Positions 15,143 to 31,432 of a stretch of 64,000 bases of DNA are shown one piece after another. The stretch is from Dasypus novemcinctus (taxonomy: Eukaryota > Chordata > Mammalia > Cingulata > Dasypodidae). The position numbers were made by a program, and so were the translations under genes. The stretch covers positions 29,201,843 to 29,265,842 of the forward strand of contig NC_080702.1 of NCBI RefSeq assembly GCF_030445035.2, read 5' to 3'. The notes beneath the pieces are model-generated. The model worked only from the letters and a program-made list of their open reading frames with translations, did not search any database and was not told the DNA's origin. Every line of letters begins with the position of its first letter. The stretch's first letter is position 1.

Positions 15143-18119
15143 CCTGGCCCCACCCCTTTGGGGCTGTGCCTTCGGATCCCATAAGCCCTTGCTGTCCCAA
15201 ACTCAGAAGGGCCACTCTCTCCCGGCCCCGATCAGGCTGCAGAGCCAGAGCTGGGGGGCACCTGCAGACCCTCTGCTGGGCCAGGTATTAACTCTGCCAC
15301 TGCTGGATTGGCACTGGGAGGGACCAGGAGTCGGGGACAGCGCAGAGGCAGTCTACAACCAGTATGAAATTATTTCCAGGTTTTAACAGCCGGCATGGCT
15401 GGACCAGCCCCCTCTCCTACCCCGGGCCAGGCCGAGCCCTCCCCCCCCCGTGCCTGCCCTCCTTGCCCTCCTCCCTCCACCCCTTCTCCCTTTCCCAGCA
15501 CCCACCCTGGGGCTGCTTCTCAGCCCAGGGTGGGTGAAGGGATTTTGCTTTGCCAGGCGGCCCGCGAAGCCCCCCAAGTTTCCGCTCAGCTTCCCCCCGC
15601 CAGTGGGGCTCTGGAGAGCGGCGTCTTCGTGGGGGCAGCGATCCTTTAGGGGGGGCCTTTGGGTGACGGCACAGGGCGGTGGTCGTGAGGCAAACTCCCT
15701 GCGGCTCTGAATAGCTGCAGGCGCCTCCCGCCCCCAAGCATGGCCCACGGCGGCCGGAGGGCGCCTGTGAGCAGCCGAGGCAGGGCACGTCCCTCCCCTC
15801 ACCTGAACCCCCCCATAGCTCCCACCTTACTCGGAGCAAAACCCCAAGCCCTCCCCGCCTCCCACTCTCCCCTGAGGTCACTCTGTTCCAGCCCCGCTGG
15901 CCCCTGCGCTGTTCCGTGAACACGCTGCGCTCCGTTCTGCCCCAGGGCCTTTGCATCTGCAGGTTCCTCGGCGAGGACCTTTTTTTTGGGCAAGGATCTT
16001 TCTATCTACGAGCAGCTAGTGTCTCCCTCTGCTTCAGGTCTCGGCCAGCTTTTTGCGAGCCAGCTCTGGGGCTGGGCCGCCCCCTGGGTGGCATCCCAGC
16101 TGCTGTCACTCCCTCTCCCTGTACCCCGACTCGGGTCGCCCTGACCCCCACTTCCAACACTTCTTCCTTGGCTTCTGGGATGCAGACGCAGTCAACAGCT
16201 CTACTAACTGTCCCTAAACCCCGGGGTCTCTGGCGGCCCCTCAGGGAAGTCACACTGGGCAGGGACCGCAGAGAATGTGCCGGGACCGACTATGAAGGGA
16301 CCTGTTCCAGGCCACTTCCTCTGCACCGTCGTTGCCTGCCGTCTCCTGTTTCTGATGGAGGAAGGACACACGCCCTTGGCATCTGAGTGAGGTCGGGGGG
16401 GCAGGGCGCGTCGGGGGGCATTGGGGCAGGGTCACTGTCCTGGGTGTCGTAGGACGTTGAGCTGCGACACTTGGCTCCCCCTCCCCTCAGTGCCGGGAGC
16501 GCTGCCCTCCCCGGGCACGGCAACCCAAAATATCTCAGATGTTGCTGAACGTCCCGTGGCGGGGGGGTTGAGAATCCCCCCCACTGCGGGGGACAACACT
16601 GAGGGAGCGTCCCCCCCTCAGTGCCAGCCCCTTGCTCTTCCCCCCCCCATCAACACACGCCTTGCCCCCTGGCGTGTCCAGTCCTTTCCTTCATTATCGT
16701 GTTTATTGCTTATTACTCATCTCCTCTCGGATGCTGTGGGCACACAGCAGGTGCTCAATGCATGGCCAGCGTGGCTGCCCGTTTCAGGCTCACAAAGAGC
16801 CAACATCCTGCGAGGGCCACCCCAGCCCTGGCCGGAACCTTCCGGGCCATTGCGGGTGCAGATCCACGTGGAGGCCCCCTGCTGTGGCCGACCCCCCTTG
16901 CCTTTGGGACGAGTGAGAGTCTGAAGCGCCAGAATAAGCCTGATGTGGTGGCCCACCCCGAAAGAGCCACCGCTGTCCGTTGTCACCACTCTCTCCGGCC
17001 TTGCTGAACCCGAAGGCTGGACGAGCATAAATTCTGGGTCTTTCTAAACCCAAGGGCAAAAGGCATTCTTGCTCGGTCAAGCTCAGGTCCCCGCGCAACG
17101 AGGTGGCGCGCCAGGGCTGTGGACCGCGGCTGCTCGGGGGTGCCCTGGGGTCATCATTCCCCCCGTGGCCGTCCCCTGCTGCCGTCCCCTCCAGCACCGG
17201 GCTCGCCAGGCTCTCGGCGGACGAAGGGGGACGACAGCACGGGGACGGCTGGTTTGACCCGCGTCACGTGCTTTTTTGTCACGGTCAAGGTTGGTTAAGA
17301 TTTGATGGGTTTCTGAGATTTTTAAGAGTTTTATCGGGCAGGATCTTTGTGCAAACGTGGCGGCTGGTTTTCGTTTGGTTGAAGTGGCCAAGTGTTCTTG
17401 GGAGGATTGGGCTGCTCTTAAGGAGAATTAGAAAGCGTGTTTCTAAAAGAGTAATAAATAAAATGCCGCCCTGTCGGCTCCTGTCCTTGGGCGTCCCACC
17501 GAGGCCACTCTCCAGCTGCTCTAGTTACCTGGCTGTCACACTCTGGGGACACAATGCACCTGCCCCGTCACCCTAAGGCCAGGTGCCAACTGGGACGGTT
17601 CCCGAGAGTCACTCAAATGAGCCCCTCCACGGGTGCCTGAGCACCTGCTTGGTGGCCCTCACTGGTCAGATTTCAGTGGCCTCCGCTGACCCCGGGTCCC
17701 TGCTACTCTGTCATGGTGTGATTTCCTGCGTGGCCCTGCCTGGCCGCCTCATCTACTGGGAACTGTAAGTAACCGAAGTCCTACGTGAGTCCTTTACGCA
17801 CGTGTCACCGCGTCTGTGTCCCGCCGTCCCAGGAACCCACGATCGTACCAAGTCCCTTCTAGTTACAAAGCACGCCATCTGGCTTTACGTTTGTCCAGGC
17901 GCAGGTTCAGCTCTGCCCTCGTCACCCCGGGGGCAGGAAGCAGCAGGCAAGGGGGACGTGAGAGGGACGCAGCGGGAGCCCCTGGGAGAGAGGCTCCTGG
18001 GGGCCAGACTCAAAAGGTCTAGGAGAAACAGGAAAGCAGGATTTTTCCAGATCAAAGAAGGAGGTTCTCAGGGTGGAGAGAACATAGGGGAGGGCAGGAA
18101 AGAGAGAGAAAGAGAAGGA

Positions 18120-18720
18120 GGGAGCAGATATGGTTCAAGCAGTTGGGTGCCCGCCTCTCACACGGGAGGACCTGTGTTCATTTCCCGGTGCCTCTTAAAG
18201 AAGACGAGCAGAGACAACAAGCTGGTGCGATGAGCAGACACAACGAGCAGGGAGTGGGTGTGGCCCAAGTGGTTGGGCACCTGCCTCCCACAGGGAGGTC
18301 CCATGTTCGGTTTCCGTGCCTCCTAAAGAAGACGAGCAGACACAACGAGCCGATACAACAAGCTGATGCAACGAGCAGATATGACAAGCAGGAAGCGGAT
18401 GTGGCTCAAGCGATTGGGCACCTGCCTCCCACACAGGAGGGCCCATGCTTGGTTCCCAGTGCCCCCAAAGATGACGAGCAGAAGCAGCAAGCTGATGCAA
18501 CGAGCAGGGAGTGGACATGGCTCAAGTGGTTGGGCACCTGCTTCCCACACGGGAGGCCCCAGGTTCAGTTCCTGGTGCCTCCTAAAGAAGATGAGCAGAC
18601 ACTCAAGTGGACACAACGAGCAGACAATGAGTAGACACAACGAGTAGACAACAAGCAGACACAACGAGCAGACAATGAGGAGACACATGAGAGAGCCATC
18701 TGAGGGGGGCAAAGGAGAGA
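18120..18720 (+). repeat. Tetrameric tandem tRNA-derived SINE
   Basis: Four successive tRNA-like heads, each with a TGG(C/T)(C/T)CAAG..GTTGGGCACCTGCC A-box region and a GGTTC- or TGTTC-type B box, start near 18123, 18252, 18391 and 18506. They are linked by GACGAGCAGACACAACGAGCAG-like spacers. The last spacer is expanded into repeats of ACAACGAGCAGACA up to about 18690. No long DAS body is present. Confidence 0.85.
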
Positions 18721-19680
18721 GAGAGGGAGGAGAGTGAGGTCAGCAGAGGACATTTGCCCTTTGCAGCGAGAAGGAGCGAGGAGTGGCCTCACGCGTTCGA
18801 AGACTCTGAAGAATGGCTGAGCTTAGGCCACCCCCACCCCCCACCCGCTGGCAAGGAAGCTCAGAAAGTAAATGGAGGTGACGAAAATAAAGTGTGTGCT
18901 GCTCCCGGCCTGCCCACGCCCCGCACCTGCCAGGGCAGCCGCTGCTGTCACCACTGTTAAAATTGGTGTCCCCAGGCCCTCTGGCCTCCCTGGACCGGGG
19001 CGGGGCTGGCTCCACCGTGTCCCGTGGCACCCTAGGAGGGGCCTGGCTCCCTCTCTGGGGAGAGGACGGGGAAGGGTCTTTAGTCCAGAGATGCTGTGAG
19101 CACATCTCAGGGTGCCGTATGGTGTCTAGGGTCCCAGCGACCACGATAGCTGAGCCCCGGGGGCCCTTGAAACCGCCGGGAAAGGAGCCTGGCGGGTGTG
19201 CTAAGGCTGGATTTCTCGGACTCGCGCAGCGGGGTGGGGCCTGTGCAGCAAAGGGGTAAGAACTCAGCAAGCCTGGATCGTCCACACCCTGCACATCCCA
19301 GGGATGCCCTCGGCCGGCCCCCTGGAGGTCTCCTCTAAGCCCTCGGAATGCCCTCCTGACTCTGTTCGCCTGGCGTCTCAGGCCACGCTGGAGTGGCCGG
19401 CCACGGCCGCAGTGCCTTCGGGCGGGGTCTGGTCTGGGGACACGTGGGATAAGCTTAACCCCTGCAGGGGCCGCTCAGGTGGTCAGCTATGCCACCGTGA
19501 CCCACTCCCAAGAAAATCCCCGGATGCCGGGCTCCCCGGGTTGGCACTGCTCCGTGTGTGTTGTCACACGTCGCCACCGGGAGAAGCAAGCCCACTTTGT
19601 GACCCCCTGGGGCTGGGCAGCCGGGAGCCTGTGGCTGGTCTCTCCCGAACCCCACCCCAGACGCCTTCCCCCTTGGTTTC

Positions 19681-19790
19681 TTTTCTTTTTTTTTTTGTTT
19701 TGGAGGTACCGGGGCCAGGGATTGAGCCTGGGACCTTGTATGTGGGAGGCTGGAGCTCAACCGCTGAGCCACACCCTTTCCCAGCCTGGG
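19681..19790 (-). mobile_element. Short tRNA-only SINE, reverse
   Basis: A T run is followed by GGAGGTACCGGGGCCAGGGA, an inverted B box (GGGATTGAGCC) and an inverted head CAACCGCTGAGCCAC. Same type as 5245-5341. Confidence 0.75.
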
Positions 19791-22330
19791 CTGATTTTAA
19801 TCCGTGCTCTTTTGCCACAACAAACCGTTTAACGGTGGCTTTTCTGAGTCCTGCGAGGCTTTCTAGCAAATTATCGGACCTTAGGGTGACTCTTGGGAAC
19901 CTCAAACACAGGTCCCGGGGTGGGGGTGTCTAGCAGCTGGGCTACAGAAGCACATTGTGGATGTCACTGGAGCCTCAAGTCAGGTGGCCTTAGAGACAGA
20001 GATGGTTTGGGTGGGCCTGACCTGATCGGGGGATCAGCTGAGGGCAACCCCCAGTCGACTTCCAGCAATGGAACGGGGCCTCAGTGCCAGAGCTGCAAGG
20101 ACCCAAATCCTGCCCGCACCCGAGCAGGGAAGCGGATTCGTCCCCAGATCTTCCAGAGAAGAGCCCGGCCTGGCCGACCCTCTGATTTTGGTCTCGTGAG
20201 ACCCTAAGCAGAGTGTCTAGTCGAGCCAGCTCAGATTCCTGCCCTACAGAACCACGAGCTAATAAACGGATGGTGTTTTAAGCCACTAAGTTCGTATGAA
20301 CTCGTTATGCAGCAGTGCTAACTGATACACAAACTGAGGCTCTGCGAGATGAGGCTGCCCACTGAGGCTGACAGCAGGAAAAGGGCGGGCGGGATGCGGG
20401 CGCTAATGAAATGTGATTCCGCTCGCCCTCCTGCTTCCTTGTGGCCCAGGGTGAGGCCGAGAAGGAAAAGGACGGAAGCTGGGCCAAGGATGGTGGTGGG
20501 TGTTCGTGACTCATGGCGTGGGAAAGAATATTCCACCGCGCTCCTTGACCCTGGTGTTTCACTGTCCTTGAGTCTCCTCTAGTGACTCTTTTGCCTCTTG
20601 CACGTGCCCGGGGGGTTCCCTCTGTTCCGTGAGCAAATCCTTCATGCCTCCCAGCCCTGAAGGTATCTGCCCTCAACTGGCCTCCCCGCACTGCCCCACG
20701 GGAACCTTTAGCCCCTCCACTCTCCCCAGAACCCTCCCCCCCATCTCCCTTCTCAGGACCCTGGAAGGAACACGGCTGCCCGAGGCCGTCTCCAGGCTTT
20801 GGCCTCCACTCCCCACCCCCCCCCCCATTTCACCTGCCGGGTCCCAGGAACCCCATTTTCAGAGCCCGACCCCTCCACCCGGCTGCCCTGGTCAAGGTGG
20901 CCAGGGATGACCCGTCACGATCCACCGGTCACTCTTGGCTCTCGTCTTCCTGGGCCCCTCCCCGGGGGATGCCGACCCCTCCCCCTTCTGGAAACGTCCT
21001 CCTGCGTTGCCTCCGAGGCTGCGCGCCCCTTGGTCTCTTCCCACCTCCCTGCTGCCCCTTCTTGGTCTCCTCTGCTGACGGTAGGCTCATCCCCTTGGAC
21101 ACGCTGGTCCAACCTCCTGGCTTTAAAATCCCCCCATGCCTGCCGTCTCTGGTCCAGCCTGGGCATGCCTGCTGTCCCCGCCCCCTCTCCACCTGCCCTA
21201 ACGCCTGCCCTCCCTCCCCGAATCCCCCCCCTTCTTTCCCTTCCCAGGCGTCAGCAGCTCCCTCCTCCCGGGTGCTCGGGGCCAAACGCTCGGGGCTCTC
21301 CTTGACTCTTCTCCCCTGTCACCCCACCTCTGATCTGTCAGCAGCCCCCTTTGACCCGACTCTGGGGAAATCTCCAGGATCCGAATGCTTCTCGGCGTCT
21401 AAGCCACCATGCTGTCTTCCTGGGTAGAGCTTGCTAGATCTGTTCTTCCCGGGGGGGCCCTAAGGGAGCCTGGTCAGCTCTGCTCCGGACCCTCGGAGGG
21501 AAATTCAGTTTGATGTGATGTGTGGGCCCTCCACCCCTCCCTCGCCCACCCCCCTCCCATCCTGCTGCTTACCCCCACTCCTCTGAGCCACAGGGGCACG
21601 GTGCAGCCGCAGGGCCTTTGCACCTGCTCGGTCCTCCACCCGGGGCGCCTTCCTCCCAGGTTCCATGTGACTCATCCCTCTACCTCCCAAAGGACCTTCT
21701 CAGGGAGGTGTCCCCCCAGACGTGCCCCTTGTGCTTAGTGCAGCGTCAGGCCCGGCGAAGATGTTCTGAGCATATTTGCGGAAAGGGCGAAGAGACGAGT
21801 GAGGGAACACGGGGAGCGGGGCAGGAACTTGAAGACCCTGGCTGCTGGCCAGAACCCTACGTGGGATCTTCCAGGACCACCCACACGTGGTCAACGACAC
21901 GTGCGGCAACCTCAGGGGAAGTCCGCCTTCCCACACTGGGGGATGGCTGCTGTGTGCCGTCCCTGCAGGCAGCTGCAGCTGAGGCTCAGGACCCCCTAGA
22001 GGGGCTTGGTATCCCCCCGTATCTGCCTTTCTAGCTCGGCTGGCTCCTTTTGAAGGTCTCCTTACCGGAGGTGCAAAGCCGGGGCCCTAATTGGGAGGGA
22101 GGGGGACGGGAAGACACTTTTCTCCATGCCGACTCAGCGCTTTCGCACACCCAGCCCTCCTCCGCCCCCTCCCCCCATGCTGACCCACCGACCCTCGCCT
22201 GGCGCCGCTCCAATGGGGGGGGATGGCACACAGGCGCATTCCCCTGGCGTGGCCTCTTGCCGGTGCTGCCGCGGCAGGTCGTCTGGGTTTGACTGTTACT
22301 TTTGCTCTCCCCTGTTGTCTTAATAGGCTA

Positions 22331-22552
<222 letters not shown>

Positions 22553-24802
22553 CTACAGGAAACCAAGAAGGCGGGGAGGGGGGGGCAGTCATGCCCAGGC
22601 ACCCCCTTCCCGGGTCCCGCTGGGAGCCGACCCCACCCTGCCCGGAGAGCCCCCCCCCCAGGAAGAACTCTGAAGGTGGTTGCCGAGGTGTGCCCCCCTC
22701 CCCGATTATCCGTCCCAGTGCTTGGATTTCCTGATTTTCCTCACGGGCAGCTGGCCGGTGGCCAGGAAAGGAGGGCACCGGGGACGTCTGGACGCTCTCC
22801 CCCCTGCCCGCTGCACCCTTAGGCCTCGGCCGACCCCAGAGTTCTTCCGGGAAGGTTCCTCTCCATTCTGACCCCAGAGAGAAGACAGAGCAAGCCCGGC
22901 CCTCGGCGGCTCGTGCAGCGTCAAGCGCAGGGGTCCACGGCCACAGCCTCCGGGGACCCCCGGCCCCCAGCCCGGCCCAGTCCAGACGGCCCCAGACCGC
23001 GTCATGCCTCGGCGAGGCAGCCCGGCGCGCGAGCAGGCAGACCGCCACCCCCCCTCCCTGCCACGGACGGGCCGTCCCCTCGCGGACATGCAGCCGGGAC
23101 ACACAGCGCGGCACAGACAGGGGTGCATGCAGACGGAATCTCGAGACTCATTCATAGCTCTGTGGAAAGTGTATCTCGGGGGCGCGTCCGGGTCTCGGGT
23201 GCGAGTGGCGGGGGGCGTTCTTGGGGGCCCAGGGAAGAAAAGGCTCCCCGAGTCCCAGGCAGGGGCTGCGGCGCTTGGCAGCACAGCTTGAGGATGCCGG
23301 GCTGGTGTGCTCCAGCCCAGGCCGAGGTGGCATGGAGATGGGGGGGGATCCAGGGTAAGTTTGGGGCTCAGCGTAGGGGGGCGCTTCGGACACAAAGACA
23401 GCAGGAAACACAGAATTGGGGTCGGGAAAGGGGGATGGCCAACCCAGAGTAGGAACACAAGAAGAGGGTCAGAGCGGGGTGGGGGAGGAAGCGGGAGAGA
23501 GAGAAACACACACAGAGTAGGCTGGCCGGCACAGTGGCGCAGGTCGCGCACTGCACAAAGAGCTCCGCGTCTTAGGAACCGTGAATTTGCCGATTTTCCT
23601 ATGACGGGTCTCCAGGGGAGAAGAAGAAAGCGTCTCGTTCCAACAGGCCAAGGCGTCTTTCCCAAATTTGCACGGCAGTGCCATAAGGCCCAGCGACGGG
23701 CCGGACAGAGCCACGTTCGGCCGAGCAGAGACCAAGAGGAGGCTCAAGAGGAAAATGAGAGAGGGGAGGAACAGGTGCAGGGTGGGGCTCGTTGTCCCAG
23801 CTGCTGGCCGGTGGCCCCATCCCTGGCCTCAAGCGGGCAGGGAAGACGTGGCCGGCCAGACAGAGCGGGAGGGGCGTGAAGGGACAAGACGAGGTCGCTG
23901 GGTGGGGGGAGCGGCCGCACGAGACGGGAAGCGCGCCGACAGGAGGTGGGTGGGGAACGGGATTATCGGGCAAAATTTTTTTTTTTTTGGGGAGGGAGGA
24001 GGCGTCTCTTCTCGCAGGTGAGTTAGGAGAATGCGGCACCTGTTCCTGGATGCCGATGGAGATTCCGGGGCAGGGGTCTGGAGAATGGCCCTGCCTGGCC
24101 GCCCGGCGGCAGGACCCCTGCTCCTGCAGCCACATGCACCACCGCGGTCCCTGCCCGCCCCCCAGGCTCCCCGCCAAGGCAGCGTGCATGGCCTGCGTCC
24201 AGGGGTCCAGCCGCGGCCCGCCTGCCTGCACTGAAACAATGGAGAGGCGTGTTGGGGTGTCTCGGTGGGGGGGCGTGTGTTGGGGGGGCGGGCGGTAGAA
24301 GGGCAGGGGCTGGGGAGGCATCTCCTGGGAGCTGAGGGGTGAAAGGTGGGGGAGGGGTGGGGGGGTTCTCTGGAGGTGCTACGCAGGAGGTCTCGGCTCC
24401 AAGGCCCCGGGGTCAGAGATCAGCTTCAGGGGTCTGCATGGAGCGCCGGGGGTGGGGGGGGATCCGAGGTACCGGAAACTCGCCCTCCCCGAATTTCGGG
24501 GGGGGGTGGGAACCGGGCACGGGTGGGGGGGTGGGGAACCTGGGGGTACCCCTCCCCCTCCCCCGGCGTGTCGGCCATAATGGAGTCTCTGAAAACACGA
24601 AGACATCATCCAAAAGGACAGACAAGAGTGTGCCGGTTAGATTCGAGGGACGGTCAGAATCACTTGACTCAAGGAGAAAAGAAAAGAAAAAAAAAAAAGA
24701 AGAGTCACGCTAGAAAAAGAGAGGCGGCCGGCCCGTGGGGGGGGCCAGCGCTTAAAAATCCCCCGTGCCCGGAGGCTGGCGTTGGGGATCAGGGTATTCT
24801 AC
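22553..24802 (-). other. CACNA1A: CACNA1A intron 37
   Basis: 2250 bases, GC-rich. A T run on plus lies near 23979-23990. I see no SINE or LINE copy and no second EF-hand cassette. Confidence 0.65.
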
Positions 24803-24899
24803 CTTGTAGGCCACGCGGGCAGGGCACTTCTTTCCCAGACCCAAGGGTGGGGACATATGTCTCAGCATCTGATACATGTCCGGGTAAGGCATACGGCCC
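24803..24899 (-). CDS. CACNA1A: CACNA1A exon 37 (EF-hand cassette)
   Basis: 97 bases: (W)[32 protein letters not shown]. It is the second half of the pre-IQ EF-hand-like domain. In human Cav2.1 two mutually exclusive 97-base versions exist (37a and 37b); this one, with [13 protein letters not shown], matches the one I recall as EFb. The acceptor is preceded by CCAAAAAA-free CT-rich sequence and CCCAG; the donor is AAG|GTAGAA. Confidence 0.96.
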
Positions 24900-27894
<2,995 letters not shown>

Positions 27895-28589
27895 TCAGTC
27901 TTTCTTTCCGGCATTCGTTCTCCCTTTGGGTAGTAGTGCCTAGGGCCCCCCTGCCTTCCCCATACTCTTAGATGCCATAGCTGGGTGTGGTTGACTCCAT
28001 CTCACAATCCCACAGGTGGCGGCCACATAACCCAGGCCTGTGATTCGATAAGGAGGGGGCACATGACCTAGGTGGCCCAATGAGAGCCTTTCTTGGGATT
28101 TTTGCTGGAGCCCTGGCAGCCATTTTGCCCCCACAAGGAAGAGAGTCTGAGAATGAACCCAGTGCAGTGTGGAGAAAAATAGCCAAGAGACGAGCGGGCT
28201 CTGCTTGCAGGGGTCCAGCCTCTCCCACTTGTTTCAGTTACACAAATCAGTGAGTCACATGTTCTACTTAAGTTGGTTTCAACTGAGTTTCTGTTCCTTG
28301 AACCCTATTTGATGAATACGTTGTCTATTTTTTGCTCACCTGCGGGTCACTCTTTCTGGGCTCTTCCTTCCCCCTGAGTACTACCCACCCCCATCAAAGC
28401 ACATATTAAACTGTGTCATTGTCTGTTGACTTGTCTGCCCAACGCCCCTGCAATGTATGAGAGAAATACATTTCTCTTCTATATCCCCTGAGCCTAATAG
28501 AAGACCTGGCACATATTTAATATTTTATAAATATTTAAAGATACACATGGTAGGTACTTAACCAATGACCTGTTTTCCTAGGTGTCTCT

Positions 28590-29025
28590 GACTGGCTTAG
28601 TTTGCTTGAGCTGCTATGACAAACACCACACACTCTTTCACCTCAACAATGAGAATTTACTGTCTCATGGATTCAAAATCAATTTATCAGCAGACCGTGC
28701 TTTCTCCTGAAGTCTGTAGCAATTCCGGCACTGGCTTGCTGCAATCCATGGGGCCCCTTGCATCTCTACCTCCATCACGTAGTGACTGGTCTCTCGGTCC
28801 CCTCTTCTTTCTCGGACTTCTACTTCTGTGTCCAATTCTCTGTTTCTGCCTAGATTTCCTCTCTTTCCAAGGACTCCAGACATATTGGCGAAGGCTTACC
28901 TTGATTCAATTCGGCCTCCTCATCTAAACAGGCTTTTTAAAGACCCTATTCACAGATGGGCTCACATCCACAGGAATGCAGATTATGGCGTGAACCTGTC
29001 TTTTTGCAGGAGATGGGATTTAATC
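28590..29025 (-). repeat. MaLR (MLT1-like) LTR, reverse
   Basis: Begins GGCTTAGTTTGCTTGAGCTGCTATGACAA, the reverse complement of the TTGTCATAGCAGC...AAACTAAGCC ending typical of MLT1-type LTRs. It continues with CCAAGGACTCCAGACATA and internal words of the same type. The family call is from memory. Confidence 0.5.
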
Positions 29026-29199
29026 TCTCGTGCCCACTTTGGTGACTGTTTCAAATTCCTCATTTCACGTTGTTGACAGAGCACCTGCCGGGGGCCAGGT
29101 ACTGTCCTAAGTGCTTGGTGTACAGCAGTGAGCAAAACAGAGGTCCCTGCTCTTGGAGGGTTGGGATCGAGTTCTGGAGACATCTCCAGGGATGCCTGC

Positions 29200-29720
29200 T
29201 GCATTAGTCAGGGTTCTCTAGGGAAACAGAATCAACAAAGGGTATGTGTTGATAGTAAGAGGTTTATCAGAGTCTCTCACACAGCTGTGGGGATGCACAA
29301 GTCCAGGTTCCACAGGCAGGTGCAACCAGGAGCTCCAATGAAAGTCGAATGAAGCTTCCTGACGAGTTCTGGGAGACGTCGGCTGTCCAAAGACAAGCTG
29401 GGAAATTCTCTCTCAAAGCTGGAATCATTTCTCCTTTTAAGGGATTCGACTGATTGGATTAATGTTAAATTCTCTCTCAATGCCGGAATCACTTCCCCTT
29501 TTAAGGCATTCAACTGATTGGGTTAAGCGTCACTCACTGCTGATGACAATCTCCCTGACTGATGTAATTATAACCAGCTATCTACGATTTACCACTGCAG
29601 TAACATCAATGGTGACAAAAGCCCATAAATGTCCTCGTATTACAGTTAGTCCAGTGCTTGCTTGACCAAACAGCTGGGCACAATTACCTGGCGGAGGTGA
29701 CACAATCGCCTAACCATCAC
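29200..29720. repeat. Interspersed repeat beginning ATTAGTCAGGGTTCTC
   Basis: Starts with the widespread mammalian repeat words TTAGTCAGGGTTCTCTAGGG and AAACAGAATCAAC. It has an internal near-duplication: AAATTCTCTCTCAAAGCTGGAATCATTTCTCC at about 29402 recurs at 29467. The class is not determined. Confidence 0.5.
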
Positions 29721-30009
29721 CCCTGCCTCTCCCGGATGAACTGGGTTAGAAGAGCTCCTCTCCATGTTCACCCACAGCTGCTTGGACCGGGCTGGACAAT
29801 TCTGATGCTCTCGTCCCAGAATTTGGTACTGGGCGACGGGTCCGTTGGATCAGCAGCTCTTGATGCAGGACTGGGTGGGGAGGCAGGATGAGGCAGGGGC
29901 TGGTGTGAGGCCACGTGGTGGGCATTTGCCGACAGATTCTGACGCTTGGGTTGGGTTGGGGCAAACCACATCTCCCACACTCCCTTGGCCGCTGGCTTCT
30001 GATTACATA

Positions 30010-30421
30010 TTTTTAAAAAAGATTTATTTCTCTCCCCTTCCTGCCCACCCCCCCCCAGTTGTCTGTTCTCTGTGTCCATTTGCTGTGTGTTCTTCTGTGT
30101 CTGCTTGCATTCTCAGTGGCACCGGGAATCTGTGTCTCTCTTTGTTGCATCATCTTGCTGTGTCAGCTCTCCGTGTGTGCGGTGCCACTCCTGGGCAGGC
30201 TGCGCTTTCTTTGCATGGGGTGGCTCTCCTCACGGGGCGCACTCCTTGCACGTGGGGCTCCCCTATGTGGGAGACACCCCTGCGTGGCACGGCACTCCTT
30301 GCGTGTGTCAGCACTGCACGTGGGCCAGCTCACCACACAGGGCAGGAGGCCCTGGGTTTGAACCCTGGACCTCCCATGTGGTAGGCGGATGCTCTATCAG
30401 TTGAGCCACATCCTCTTCCCC
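30010..30421 (-). mobile_element. DAS-type SINE, reverse, with target-site duplication
   Basis: Inverted tail (AAAAAAGATTTATTTCTCTCC) to inverted head (GTTGAGCCACATCC). The flanking CTGATTACAT occurs on both sides (about 30000 and 30421). Confidence 0.85.
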
Positions 30422-30624
30422 TGATTACATCTTGCTGGTGGAAGCCACTGGAAGTCAGGACATCAGGCTGGGGTAGGAAAGGAGAAGGGTCTCCTGCTTC
30501 CAGTGTGGGTGGGCAGTTGTCCAGGGCAGCAGACAGCTAAGGGGCCAGCACCCTGGAGGTTCGGGCCTCCTCTGATCCCCTGGGTGCCGATAACACTCTC
30601 CTTTCATTTTCTTTTCTTTTTTTA

Positions 30625-31430
30625 TTTTTAAAAAAAGATACTTAGATTACATAAATGTTACACACAAAAAATACAGGGATTCCCATATGCCCTACTCCCC
30701 ACACCTCCCACACCGTCCCACATAAACAACATCCTTCACTTGTATGGAACATTCTTAACAATTGATAAATGGGCGGTGGACTTGGCCCAGTGGTTGGGGC
30801 GTCCGTCTACCACATGGGAGGTCCGCGGTTCAAACCCCGGGCCTCCTTGACCCGTGTGGAGCTGGCCCATGCGCAGTGCTGATGCGTGCAAGGAGTGCCC
30901 TGCCATGCGGGGGTGTCCCCCATGTAGGGGAGCCCCACACACAAGGAGTGTACCCCGTAAGGAGAGCCGCCCAGCGTGAAAGAAAGTGCAGCCTGCCCAG
31001 GAATGGCGCCACACACACGGAGAGCTGACACAGCAAGATGACACAACAAAAAGAAACACAGATTCCTGTGCCGCTGACAACAGAAGCGGACAAAGAAGAC
31101 GCAGCAAAATAGACACAGAGAATAGACAACCAGGGTGGGGAGGGGAGGGGAGAGAAATAAATAAATAAATAAATCTTTTAAAAAAACCACAGTTGATAAA
31201 TGCACCCTGGGGCATTGCCTCTGAGCATGGACCACAGTTCACATTGTAGTTTACACCTTCTCCCACGCAATTCTGCATGTTATGGAATGATATAAAATGG
31301 CTTATATCTGTCATTGCAATGTCATTCAGGACCATTCCCAAGTCCTGAAACAGCCCCTGTATTACACCTGTTTTTCCCTTTCCCTGCCCCCAGAGCCTTG
31401 GCCACTGCCTCCACATCCCCTTTCCTTTTT
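30625..31430 (-). mobile_element. LINE-like 3' end, old copy split by a SINE
   Basis: Terminal part at 30625-30768 (TACACACAAAAAATACAGGGATTCCC, CCCTACTCCCCACACC) and interior at 31188-31430 (GGACCACAGTTCACATTG, TCCCAAGTCCTGAAA). It is more diverged than the other copies and has a different stretch in place of the usual GGTATATCC words. Confidence 0.6.
30769..31187 (+). mobile_element. DAS-type SINE nested in a LINE-like copy
   Basis: Full-length with an ATAAATAAATAAATAAATC tail. The flanks ACAATTGATAAATG (about 30755) and ACAGTTGATAAATG (about 31189) are a 14-base target-site duplication with one mismatch and prove insertion into the LINE-like sequence. Confidence 0.88.
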
Positions 31431-31432
31431 TT

